A stretch of DNA of 21,820 bases from NCBI GenBank assembly GCA_934574095.1, contig CAKTMW010000028.1, forward strand, positions 1-21,820, written 5' to 3'. The notes beneath the pieces are model-generated. The model did no database searches and was not told the DNA's origin. It saw only the letters and a program-made list of their open reading frames with translations. How positions within the stretch are numbered: position 1 is the stretch's first letter; the number at the start of each line of letters is the position of its first letter. A program made the position numbers and the translations under genes. This document shows, in pieces, positions 7,226 through 12,701 of this stretch. This DNA comes from an uncultured Oscillospiraceae bacterium. Lineage in GTDB: Bacteria; Bacillota; Clostridia; Oscillospirales; Oscillospiraceae.

Positions 7226-7783
7226 ATGAGCAACCCTATCCGCTGTGCCATCATCGGTCAAAACCCCATGCGGTTTCCGTGGGGCTTCGACGAAGAAGAT
7301 GACCGTTGCCGAAAATTGAAAATCGAATTGGCACAGCAGATCATGGCGCTGCGACAGAGCGGCGTGTCGCAATTCCTTGTGGCCTGCGACTGCGGCGTGG
7401 GACTGTACGCCGCTGAAATCGTCAACGGCCTGCGAATGTCTGATCATGACTTAATGCTTATCTGCTGCACACCCCATGAGGAGCAGGCTACAAAATGGGC
7501 GCCCTACCTGCGGGAACGCTACTTTACTATGCTGGAGAAATGCACCCTTATCTCCGCTGTGTGCGAGGTCGGTGCGCCGGATGCACAGCTCCGAGCCTAC
7601 AAGAAGATCATCGACCTGGCGGACGTGGTGCTGGGTGTCTACGATCTGGAGAGTCCAGCCGTGGGTGATGCCGAGGATAGGGCATTGGCCTATGCCGTAG
7701 ACACAGCCCATAAGTCTGTGCTGGTGTTAGACCCTATCAATCTGACTACATTCCAGATCGACGAACACTATCGGCCCCAATAA
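7226..7783 (+). CDS. SLOG-family (YpsA/DUF1273-like) Rossmann protein
   Basis: The 185-residue protein matches the general plan of YpsA-like SLOG proteins: an initial strand (IRCAIIGQNPMRFPWGFDEED) where relatives have GHRP-FPWG, then a helix, FLVACDCGVGLYAAEIVNGLR, a P-x3-Q-x2-W element (TPHEEQATKW), and DLADVVLGVYD. SLOG domains are thought to bind nucleotide-derived ligands; some work with toxins or effector domains, but no partner domain is fused here. The usual GHRP is GQNP and the typical GxxGxD is replaced by CDCGVG, so ligand binding may differ. ATG 7226 is preferred to earlier in-frame starts because GGAG lies 9 nt before it. No function can be fixed. Confidence 0.65.
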   Translation: MSNPIRCAIIGQNPMRFPWGFDEEDDRCRKLKIELAQQIMALRQSGVSQFLVACDCGVGLYAAEIVNGLRMSDHDLMLICCTPHEEQATKWAPYLRERYFTMLEKCTLISAVCEVGAPDAQLRAYKKIIDLADVVLGVYDLESPAVGDAEDRALAYAVDTAHKSVLVLDPINLTTFQIDEHYRPQ

Positions 7784-7785
7784 AG

Positions 7786-7822
7786 CAAAAAGAACCCGCT
7801 CTGCGATTGCAGGGCGGGTTCT
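7786..7822. terminator. Bidirectional terminator between SLOG and the small minus-strand gene
   Basis: AGAACCCGCTCTGC (7791-7804), loop GATT, and GCAGGGCGGGTTCT (7809-7822) form a 14-bp stem with one G-T pair. On the minus strand it is followed by a T-run (plus 7787-7790), so it terminates the minus-strand gene well and the SLOG transcript less well. Confidence 0.7.
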
Positions 7823-7824
7823 CA

Positions 7825-8013
7825 TTACACTACGGCATGTATCGCCATGTTATCCATGAGAGTGTGGAGACTCAGGTCATATTGCTCTTGTGTTATTAAG
7901 TGGCGCACAAGAAACGTATCCAGCACACCCTTCTGTTTATCAAAAAGCTGCTGTTGCTTTTCCTGCTCAGAAAGTCCCTGCCACTCGTCTACTATTGCAA
8001 AGTCCAGTTTCAT
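7825..8013 (-). CDS. Small conserved ICE-type protein of unknown function
   Basis: The 62-residue protein is acidic and helical: LSEQEKQQQLFDKQKGVLDTFLVRHLITQEQYDLSLHTL. Its second half resembles the short tail found in many small clostridial ICE proteins, where a helix is followed by an (A/L)I(S/T)xxQYxxSL element. That similarity is from memory, with no function attached. AGGAGGGG at good spacing before ATG 8013 and a dedicated terminator after the stop support it as a real gene. A palindrome upstream suggests regulation. Confidence 0.6.
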   Translation of the reverse strand: MKLDFAIVDEWQGLSEQEKQQQLFDKQKGVLDTFLVRHLITQEQYDLSLHTLMDNMAIHAVV

Positions 8014-8051
8014 TAAATGCCCCTCCTATAGTATTCACACGAGTGTTACTA

Positions 8052-8068
8052 TACCACGGGATGTGGTA
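8052..8068. promoter_or_regulatory. Palindromic operator candidate upstream of the small ICE gene
   Basis: TACCAC (8052-8057), 5-nt spacer GGGAT, and GTGGTA (8063-8068) form a perfect 6+6 dyad. On the minus strand it ends inside a TATAGT block that fits a -10 element for the gene at 7825-8013, a typical place for repressor binding. The XRE protein is a possible binder, but nothing proves it. Confidence 0.4.
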
Positions 8069-8158
8069 AAATGAAATTGGCAAAACGACAAAAACACGGT
8101 GGATTTTTCTATCAACTCAAACGCCAAAAGACTATTGACAGAGGTGTTGGGGCGATTC

Positions 8159-8590
8159 TCATATTTCCTTTTTCGCGGCGTTGGCGGCGGCACGGGCCTT
8201 GTCGCGAGACTTGCGCTGGGCGATGAGGTCTGCCTTGGCCTGACGCTTTTCCCTGCGCTCCTGCATGAGCTGTGCCTCCTGACGCGCGTACTCCTGCCGG
8301 AAGCGGGGGTAGCCGTTCTCACGCGGTGGCCTGTACTGTGAGGGCAGACCTGCGACTTTCAGGGCGGCAGACCAGTTACCGAAACGCTGGGCAATGTATG
8401 CCCCGCCGACAACCTCACAGGGAGCGGGTGTGTAAGAGACGTCAACGCAGCGCCGCACATAGTCGATAAGGTCGGCGTCGCTGGCGGTCTCATATTCTAT
8501 CTCAAAAGCCTCGTCCTGCGCTTGCAGGGCCTCGCGGGTGCGTTTGACGAGCTGCTGATGCAGCAAATTATCACCGTTGACCTGTGACAT
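8159..8590 (-). CDS. HNH-repeat (homing-endonuclease-associated repeat) protein
   Basis: The 143-residue protein contains one segment like the homing-endonuclease-associated repeat: DLIDYVRRCVDVSYTPAPCE, then AYIAQRFGNWSAALKVAGLP (about 49-94), with the signature RFG-W-AAL-AG. These repeats are presumed DNA-binding units. No HNH nuclease domain follows; instead there is a Arg/Lys/Ala-rich helical tail of about 45 residues. ATG 8590 has AGGAGGGA upstream. The frame remains open to 8680 and reads through the left 26-bp repeat, so a longer form cannot be excluded, but the internal ribosome site is much stronger. It lies next to and divergent from the integrase, so it may be an accessory of recombination; that is inference. 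Confidence 0.65.
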   Translation of the reverse strand: MSQVNGDNLLHQQLVKRTREALQAQDEAFEIEYETASDADLIDYVRRCVDVSYTPAPCEVVGGAYIAQRFGNWSAALKVAGLPSQYRPPRENGYPRFRQEYARQEAQLMQERREKRQAKADLIAQRKSRDKARAAANAAKKEI

Positions 8591-8640
8591 TTTTGTGTCC
8601 CTCCTGGGCATAATAGACTCAGCCAGATGGAGCGATACCC

Positions 8641-8666
8641 TTCGTAAATCTGCATCATTTAGGAAA
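8641..8666. repeat. Left copy of 26-bp inverted repeat flanking the integrase
   Basis: These 26 bases are the exact reverse complement of 10032-10057, and the match stops sharply at both ends. Within the site, TAAAT and ATTTA are inverted around the 7-bp spacer GATGCAG (as read on the minus strand), the layout of a tyrosine-recombinase core site. The copy lies between the HNH-repeat gene and the integrase, 51 bp from the former's start. Confidence 0.9.
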
Positions 8667-8854
8667 GCACTTTTCGCCACCGGCTATGGTAAAACGATAG
8701 CATTTGCGGGGCGGGAAGTCAAGCGCGGCGTCGGTGTTCGGGTGAAAACAGTCGCCGGAGGCCGAGACGGGCGGTTTATGCGCCGTATTTTTCCTGTGCG
8801 GCAGACGATAAAGAGGGTGTTCGCCGTCAGAAAAAGCGTCAGGAGGAGTACAGA

Positions 8855-10039
8855 ATGTCACGTCGAGGGGAAAATATCTACAAGCGCGGCGATGGCCGCT
8901 GGGAGGGGCGTTATATCCGAGGGCGGACGCCGGAGGGACGGGCGCAGTACGGCTACGTCTACGCTGCCACTTACAGCGCCTGCCGGGAAAAACGGCGGCA
9001 GCGTCTGCAGGAGTTGCCCCGTGAGATCACGCCAAGCAATAACATGACATTACCGGAGGCTGTGGAGCTATTTTTCACGGAACGGGAGCAGAAGCAGAAG
9101 CTGAAGGAGTCCACCGTCAGCCGGTACCGCTACATGGTGCGGCGGTATATCCAACCGCAGTTGGGAGCCGCACCACTGTATACGCTAACGGAGGAACGGG
9201 TGGCGGCGTTTTATCAAAGGCTCCAAGGACAGGGACTGTCTCCCAAAAGCGCCAGAGATGCGGGTGTACTGCTGCGAGCCATTCTGCGGACGGCAACCAA
9301 GCGGGGATGCTTCTGTACGGGCGTAAACGCCGAGCTTCCGGTGTGCAAAAAGCGGCAGGTGGAGATATTCACCGAGCCGGAGATCCTGCGGCTGGCGCAT
9401 CATATTGTGGACGAGCCTGACTTGACCGGCCTTGGTGTTCTGCTGGCACTGAACAGTGGACTGCGTCTGGGAGAGCTGTGTGCACTGCGGTGGTCGGACA
9501 TCGACCTACACGCGGGATTTCTGCGGGTGGAGCGGGAGGTGCAGCGTCTCTATGAGAAAGGCTGTACAAAGCTCATTGTACAGCCACCCAAGAGCGAGTC
9601 ATCTCTCCGCAGAATACCGCTGCCAGCAGATATTCTGTCTCTGCTGGCGGCGCACAAGCCGAAGACCGCGGGCGGTGTCTGCCTGCTGACAGGCACCGCC
9701 GCGCCGTTGGAGCCGCGCACTATGCAGAACCGATATAGAGCCCTCTTAAAGCGGGCAGGCGTCCCGTACCGCAATTTCCATGCCCTGCGGCATACCTACG
9801 CCACACGATGTATTGAACAGAATGTGGACGTCAAAAGCGTCAGCGAAATGCTGGGCCACAGCGATGTGCGGATCACGCTGCAAACCTATGTCCATGTATC
9901 TCTGCGGCACAAGCAGCAGGCGGTGCAGAGCATCTGCTTTCTGCCTATCTGCGGCAGCGGAGACCTTGCGCCGTCAAAAATCCCGTCAGGCGCAGCAAAA
10001 ACCACCGCACGGCAAGGCGCGGCGGCGCGGGTTTCCTAA
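8855..10039 (+). CDS. Tyrosine recombinase/integrase
   Basis: The 394-residue enzyme has an N-terminal arm-binding region (GENIYKRGDGRWEGRYIRG, AP2-like, about 7-23), a core-binding SAM-like domain (about 65-155) and a catalytic domain. Catalytic residues are visible: Arg204 (SGLRLGELCALRW), His309 and Arg312 (HALRHTYA), His335 (LGHSD) and nucleophile Tyr345 (TLQTYVHV). A strong AGGAGG precedes ATG 8855. Its stop codon TAA (10037-10039) lies inside the right 26-bp repeat. No excisionase gene is adjacent. Similar integrases cut and join att sites with a 7-bp stagger, which matches the 7-bp spacer of the flanking repeats. All catalytic residues are present, so it is probably active. Confidence 0.93.
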   Translation: MSRRGENIYKRGDGRWEGRYIRGRTPEGRAQYGYVYAATYSACREKRRQRLQELPREITPSNNMTLPEAVELFFTEREQKQKLKESTVSRYRYMVRRYIQPQLGAAPLYTLTEERVAAFYQRLQGQGLSPKSARDAGVLLRAILRTATKRGCFCTGVNAELPVCKKRQVEIFTEPEILRLAHHIVDEPDLTGLGVLLALNSGLRLGELCALRWSDIDLHAGFLRVEREVQRLYEKGCTKLIVQPPKSESSLRRIPLPADILSLLAAHKPKTAGGVCLLTGTAAPLEPRTMQNRYRALLKRAGVPYRNFHALRHTYATRCIEQNVDVKSVSEMLGHSDVRITLQTYVHVSLRHKQQAVQSICFLPICGSGDLAPSKIPSGAAKTTARQGAAARVS

Positions 10040-10057
10040 ATGATGCAGATTTACGAA
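10032..10057. repeat. Right copy of 26-bp inverted repeat; candidate recombination core site
   Basis: Left arm TTTCCTAAAT (10032-10041), spacer GATGCAG (10042-10048) and right arm ATTTACGAAA (10049-10058). The arms are inverted repeats of each other at 9 of 10 positions around a 7-bp asymmetric spacer. The site overlaps the last codons and stop of the integrase, a common place for an att site. The first 26 bases are repeated perfectly and inverted at 8641-8666. Confidence 0.9.
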
Positions 10058-10090
10058 AAAAGATGTGCCGTCTATGCAACAGGATAACCT

Positions 10091-10125
10091 AAAAAGAGGC
10101 AGGAACGCAAATTGCATTCCTGCCT
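10091..10125 (-). terminator. Terminator after hipA
   Basis: Stem 10097-10109 with 10113-10125 (AGGCAGGAACGCA with TGCATTCCTGCCT, one mismatch, loop AAT), with an A-run at 10091-10095 that is a T-run on the minus strand. It serves the minus-strand hipBA unit and may also stop integrase transcription. The rest of 10058-10181 holds nothing else I can recognise. Confidence 0.6.
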
Positions 10126-10181
10126 TCTCATATCTTGAGACAAGTTAAAATGTGTGTTGACCGCAGATGACTATCGAAAGC

Positions 10182-11447
10182 TTATTTGTCTATGTGCCGG
10201 TATCCACCGGTCAGAAGGATCCGCTCACGGAGCTGCGCGGCATTTGTGAAACCTTTTCCCGTGAGTTCTTCTGCCGTGGAAGTGAGTGCTGCTTCAAATT
10301 GCTGTGCCATGGCGGAGAAACGCTTTATTGCCAGCTTTTCACCGATACCGACTTCACAGGCGGCCATGCGGAAGGAGCTTTCGGAAACATCATCAACAGT
10401 AACGGCATCGCCGATACGCATGGAAAGATCGCGGGTGCTGCCGGAGTAGACGGTGGTACTGATCACATCGTAGGCTGGAGCCAGCCGGACGGAGGCAAGC
10501 GGGGCGTCGTAGAGGAGCGAGAGATTCTTGAGGTGATTGTCGGTGTTGCCGATAAGAAAGTTGAATAGCGTCAGATCCCAGAGCTTCAACTGATCCTCCA
10601 ACGGGTTTGCCGACTGATGCTTTAGAAGGGCAAAAGCGTCCTTGAGATATGCACCGCCAGTTGGTTCGTATTTCTCTGCGGCAGGGATGCCCAGGGCCTG
10701 TGCGAAGTCCTCCTGATGAAGCCGTTGGGGACAGGGCAGACCGTCGATCATACGGCTCTCTGCGATGAAAGGTCGGTCATAGCGGGCGGTGGCGAACAGG
10801 ATGTTTTCATCCGCCACGCCGCCGGTGTCCAGAATAAAGCAATCCGGCGCGTCAATTCCACATTTTTTCGCGGTATGCAGGCACAATAGCTCGTTGACCA
10901 CAATGCCGCGCAGACGCACATGACTTTGCTTGACGATGTGTGTACTGGGCGCGGTGCCAAAGGGCTGATACCACGCATTGTTGGCGGCGTCATAGTATAG
11001 TCCCACCTTGCCTGAGGCACCGGTAAGGGACAGGTGGGACTCCGTCACCAGCTTGGCCGATTGGGTAGCACCCTCCGCTGCCAGTGCCTGTACCTGCGGC
11101 AGCGTCAGCTTCTGGTAATGCGCCGGGATATCATCCGGTTCACAAATGATCTGAATGGCACCGAGACATTCTTTGCCCAGCCCTGCAAGGATAGAGAGAT
11201 AATCATCCTCGCTGACGTGCATCCACTGTGCGACGGTTCTTCTGGTGAAGCCTTCCGGCAGCAGACCGTCAAAGAAGCATTTTGCCTGCTGAGGTGAAAA
11301 AGCTTCCTCTTGCAACGGCAAACTGACAGAGATGGGCCGTGCGTCCTCACCATGCAGATAAGCATCGTCGTAAGCGAAGCCGCTGTTTGATATATGCCCT
11401 ACCGGCACAGGTGCGCCATTTTTTTCAATGATAACGGTGTATGTCAT
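10182..11447 (-). CDS. HipA-like serine/threonine kinase toxin
   Basis: HipA-family kinases phosphorylate translation targets (glutamyl-tRNA synthetase in E. coli) and cause growth arrest. The 421-residue protein has the N-terminal HipA lobe (about 1-105), a Gly-rich phosphate-binding loop (SLTGASGKVGLYY, 140-152), the ATP-binding Lys in THIVKQS (Lys173), the catalytic loop NFLIGNTDNHLKN (Asp303, His305) and the metal-binding Asp of LAPAYDVIST (Asp327). All expected kinase residues are visible, so it looks active. The start codon abuts the hipB stop with no spacing, so the two are coupled. Targets cannot be read from sequence. The gene is transcribed toward the integrase and ends before a shared terminator. 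Confidence 0.9.
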   Translation of the reverse strand: MTYTVIIEKNGAPVPVGHISNSGFAYDDAYLHGEDARPISVSLPLQEEAFSPQQAKCFFDGLLPEGFTRRTVAQWMHVSEDDYLSILAGLGKECLGAIQIICEPDDIPAHYQKLTLPQVQALAAEGATQSAKLVTESHLSLTGASGKVGLYYDAANNAWYQPFGTAPSTHIVKQSHVRLRGIVVNELLCLHTAKKCGIDAPDCFILDTGGVADENILFATARYDRPFIAESRMIDGLPCPQRLHQEDFAQALGIPAAEKYEPTGGAYLKDAFALLKHQSANPLEDQLKLWDLTLFNFLIGNTDNHLKNLSLLYDAPLASVRLAPAYDVISTTVYSGSTRDLSMRIGDAVTVDDVSESSFRMAACEVGIGEKLAIKRFSAMAQQFEAALTSTAEELTGKGFTNAAQLRERILLTGGYRHIDK

Positions 11448-11663
11448 TTACTCACCCCGCGCTTTCATCTCGCAGTCCAATCCCAGCAGGTTGGCAAGCG
11501 AAAGAACCTTGCCCAGTTCGACAGTGGACTTCCCGCGCTCTACATCGGAGATAAAGCTGACGCTGAAACCTGTGGCCTCCGCCACATAGGCCTGCGTATA
11601 GTGCAGTGCTTTCCGGCGCTGGCGGATCACTGCGCCAAAATCTGCGGCATCATAGATACGCAT
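11448..11663 (-). CDS. HipB-like XRE antitoxin and repressor
   Basis: The 71-residue protein is a compact Cro/C1-type helix-turn-helix (FGAVIRQRRKALHYTQAYVAEATGFSVSFISDVERGK), as in HipB antitoxins. HipB binds HipA and represses the operon. I chose ATG 11663 (MRIYDAADFG), preceded by GAGGT, over an ATG 12 codons upstream; the upstream segment contains one of the GCCGAACG boxes and lacks a better ribosome site. Immediate adjacency to hipA and the repeated operator-like boxes upstream support autoregulation. Confidence 0.87.
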   Translation of the reverse strand: MRIYDAADFGAVIRQRRKALHYTQAYVAEATGFSVSFISDVERGKSTVELGKVLSLANLLGLDCEMKARGE

Positions 11664-11679
11664 AGTGACCTCATTTCTC

Positions 11680-11772
11680 CGTTCGGCTTGTTTTTTCAAG
11701 CAGGGTCGAAAATGAGCCGAACGGCGTTATTGCTCTGGTGACAGTATAATATAAGCCGAACGACGAAGTCAA
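11680..11772 (-). promoter_or_regulatory. hipBA promoter with three GCCGAACG operator boxes
   Basis: On the minus strand TTGACT (plus 11767-11772) and TATACT (11743-11748) are 18 nt apart. The 8-mer GCCGAACG occurs at 11755-11762 (between -35 and -10), at 11716-11723 (downstream of -10), and inverted at 11680-11687 in the leader just before hipB. The spacing of boxes across the promoter and leader is what is expected for cooperative repression by HipB/HipBA. HipB as the binder is inference. Confidence 0.7.
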
Positions 11773-11892
11773 GGGGAAATGAGGTATGTTGGCTGTTTGT
11801 GTAGATCGAGAAGAGATTTCAGAGCATGGCGCTGGGATAGAATGATAAGTATGCGACCGCAATGCTACCATTACCGTTGACTGTTTCTCTGA

Positions 11893-11921
11893 GTGACAAA
11901 TCCGAAAGGCTCTGTTATACT
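11893..11921 (+). promoter_or_regulatory. Promoter for the orphan 100-aa gene
   Basis: GTGACA (11893-11898) and TATACT (11916-11921) with a 17-nt spacer, about 30 nt before ATG 11952. Confidence 0.55.
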
Positions 11922-11951
11922 ATTCCTATCATCACCAAGGAGGGCTACACC

Positions 11952-12254
11952 ATGCGTATCAACTGGTTCAAGGACGAGAATAACCTGATTTACATCAATG
12001 GCGCGACCCAGCTGACGGAGCTGGAGAAAACGCTGCACTTCCCCGGCCTGGAGGGGGCGGCCAACGAGCTGCGGCAGCATCCCACAGCGGAGGGCTTCAC
12101 CATCAAGGGACCGAAGCGTACCAGCGGTCGGCTTTTCGTGCCGGATCTGGCTTTTGGTGAGCATATTGAGATGGGTGAGAACATCTTCTTTTTCATGGGC
12201 GAGATGCAGGAATGCTATGTGATCTACTGGCCCGACGCGCCGGTAGCAAAATAA
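11952..12254 (+). CDS. Hypothetical 100-residue protein
   Basis: I do not recognise this family. The product (starting MRINWFKDENNLIYINGATQ) is soluble and mixed alpha/beta in appearance, with a beta-rich C-terminal half (SGRLFVPDLAF, ENIFFFMGEMQECYVIYW). It has no signal peptide, membrane segment or Cys-rich motif. The gene has a strong AAGGAGGG ribosome site, its own promoter upstream and a clean intrinsic terminator after it, so it is a self-contained single-gene unit. It could be cargo of the island or the first resident gene; the boundary is not visible. Confidence 0.6.
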   Translation: MRINWFKDENNLIYINGATQLTELEKTLHFPGLEGAANELRQHPTAEGFTIKGPKRTSGRLFVPDLAFGEHIEMGENIFFFMGEMQECYVIYWPDAPVAK

Positions 12255-12260
12255 AATACG

Positions 12261-12290
12261 AGGGACAGCCAAACGGCTGTCCCTTTCTCC
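12261..12290 (+). terminator. Intrinsic terminator after the orphan gene
   Basis: AGGGACAGCC (12261-12270), loop AAAC, and GGCTGTCCCT (12275-12284), followed by TTCTCC. A perfect 10-bp stem 6 nt after the stop codon. Confidence 0.75.
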
Positions 12291-12296
12291 CTATAG

Positions 12297-12334
12297 AAAA
12301 ACCGCACCCAGCAAAGACGGCAAGCTGAGTGCGG
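12297..12334 (-). terminator. Minus-strand terminator without an obvious intact gene
   Basis: Stem 12302-12312 with 12324-12334 (CCGCACCCAGC with GCTGAGTGCGG, one mismatch) and an A-run at 12297-12301, which is a T-run in the minus direction. Upstream on the minus strand (12335-12470) only short open frames exist, none convincing, so this is probably the tail of a lost gene. Confidence 0.55.
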
Positions 12335-12406
12335 CATGAGGAGAATACCCCTCATCTCATAATGGGCAAAATCGAATCCAAAGATCCAACTGCATTTCCA
12401 GCATAG

Positions 12407-12420
12407 CATGAAGCTTCATG
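12407..12420. repeat. Perfect 14-bp palindrome
   Basis: CATGAAGCTTCATG is self-complementary over its full length. It lies where a minus-strand remnant with terminator (left) meets the plus-strand gene ghost (right). It may be an operator or a deletion/insertion scar. Confidence 0.6.
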
Positions 12421-12573
12421 GTTGTAAAGAGACTCTTTTTGCAGGAATACATTACGACTGCTCATGCAATCAAGAACAAAGATGCGTTTTACAACTATGA
12501 CACCGCATAGTATAATCTATTTGCAGTTGAGAGAGATCCATACTTACTCATGAAAGACACTTACCCCCTGTGA
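12418..12573 (+). pseudogene. Short protein-like ghost with internal stop, family unknown
   Basis: From ATG 12418 the frame reads a protein-like sequence (VVKRLFLQEYITTAHAIKNK, then DAFYNYDTA), meets TAG at 12508-12510, continues YNLFAVERDPYLLMKDTYPL and stops at TGA 12571-12573, immediately before two strong hairpins. Composition and the position before terminators suggest the 3' end of a former gene, with a stop acquired in place. I do not recognise the family. No ribosome site supports the ATG. Shorter open frames exist on the other strand, so the call is tentative. Confidence 0.3.
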
Positions 12574-12576
12574 CGT

Positions 12577-12605
12577 CCCCGGCCGCCTCCACCTTGTGGC
12601 CGGGG
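12577..12605 (+). terminator. GC-rich hairpin after the gene ghost
   Basis: CCCCGGCC (12577-12584) and GGCCGGGG (12598-12605) with a 13-nt loop, followed at some distance by a 7-T run (12617-12623). Possibly the first of two tandem terminators. Confidence 0.5.
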
Positions 12606-12632
12606 CGTACTATCTCTTTTTTTGTTCCTGGC

Positions 12633-12672
12633 CAGAACGCCTGAGGCTCTGCTTCAGGCGTTCTGCTTTTTT
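12633..12672 (+). terminator. Strong intrinsic terminator (plus strand)
   Basis: CAGAACGCCTGA (12633-12644), 9-nt loop, TCAGGCGTTCTG (12654-12665), then CTTTTTT. A textbook terminator facing right, although the only plus-strand coding trace before it is the ghost at 12418-12573. It insulates the lysR end from the island. Confidence 0.8.
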
Positions 12673-12682
12673 GCTTGAAAGC

Positions 12683-12701
12683 GCGGGGCATCAGGCCCCG
12701 C
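12683..12701 (-). terminator. Hairpin at the lysR stop codon
   Basis: GCGGGGC (12683-12689), loop ATCAG, and GCCCCGC (12695-12701) overlap the stop codon of the LysR gene. The following minus-strand bases are only weakly T-rich, so its efficiency is doubtful. Confidence 0.45.

Larger units (their letters stand above)
8641..10057. mobile_element. Predicted invertible segment carrying its own tyrosine integrase
   Basis: Two perfect 26-bp core-like sites in opposite orientation bound 1.4 kb whose only clear gene is a tyrosine recombinase. Recombination between inverted sites by such an enzyme inverts the interval. The right site includes the integrase stop codon, so the reading frame would survive inversion. 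After inversion the integrase would run toward the HNH-repeat gene, placing it in a co-directional unit instead of the present divergent one. That this inversion happens is inference; the alternative is two attachment-site copies brought together by independent insertion. Confidence 0.45.
1..12300. mobile_element. Mosaic remnant of integrative conjugative element(s)
   Basis: This stretch holds genes typical of clostridial ICEs (sortase B, serine recombinase, MobP3-type relaxase, DUF3991/Toprim, VirD4, winged-helix protein, small ICE protein, tyrosine integrase) mixed with three toxin-antitoxin modules. Two recombinase classes are present, and the recombinase and relaxase are 5'-truncated. The VirB4/VirB6 mating-pair genes that normally follow virD4 are missing. 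I infer layered insertions and deletions rather than one intact element. The left limit lies outside the window; the right limit is placed loosely before the gene ghost at 12418. No direct-repeat attachment pair bounding the whole island could be found here. Confidence 0.6.

Noticed and set aside
8577..9047. A plus-strand frame containing ATGYGKT, which looks like a P-loop
   Set aside because: The rest of the frame has no helicase or ATPase features, runs into the integrase in another frame, and lacks a ribosome site. The P-loop likeness is probably chance.
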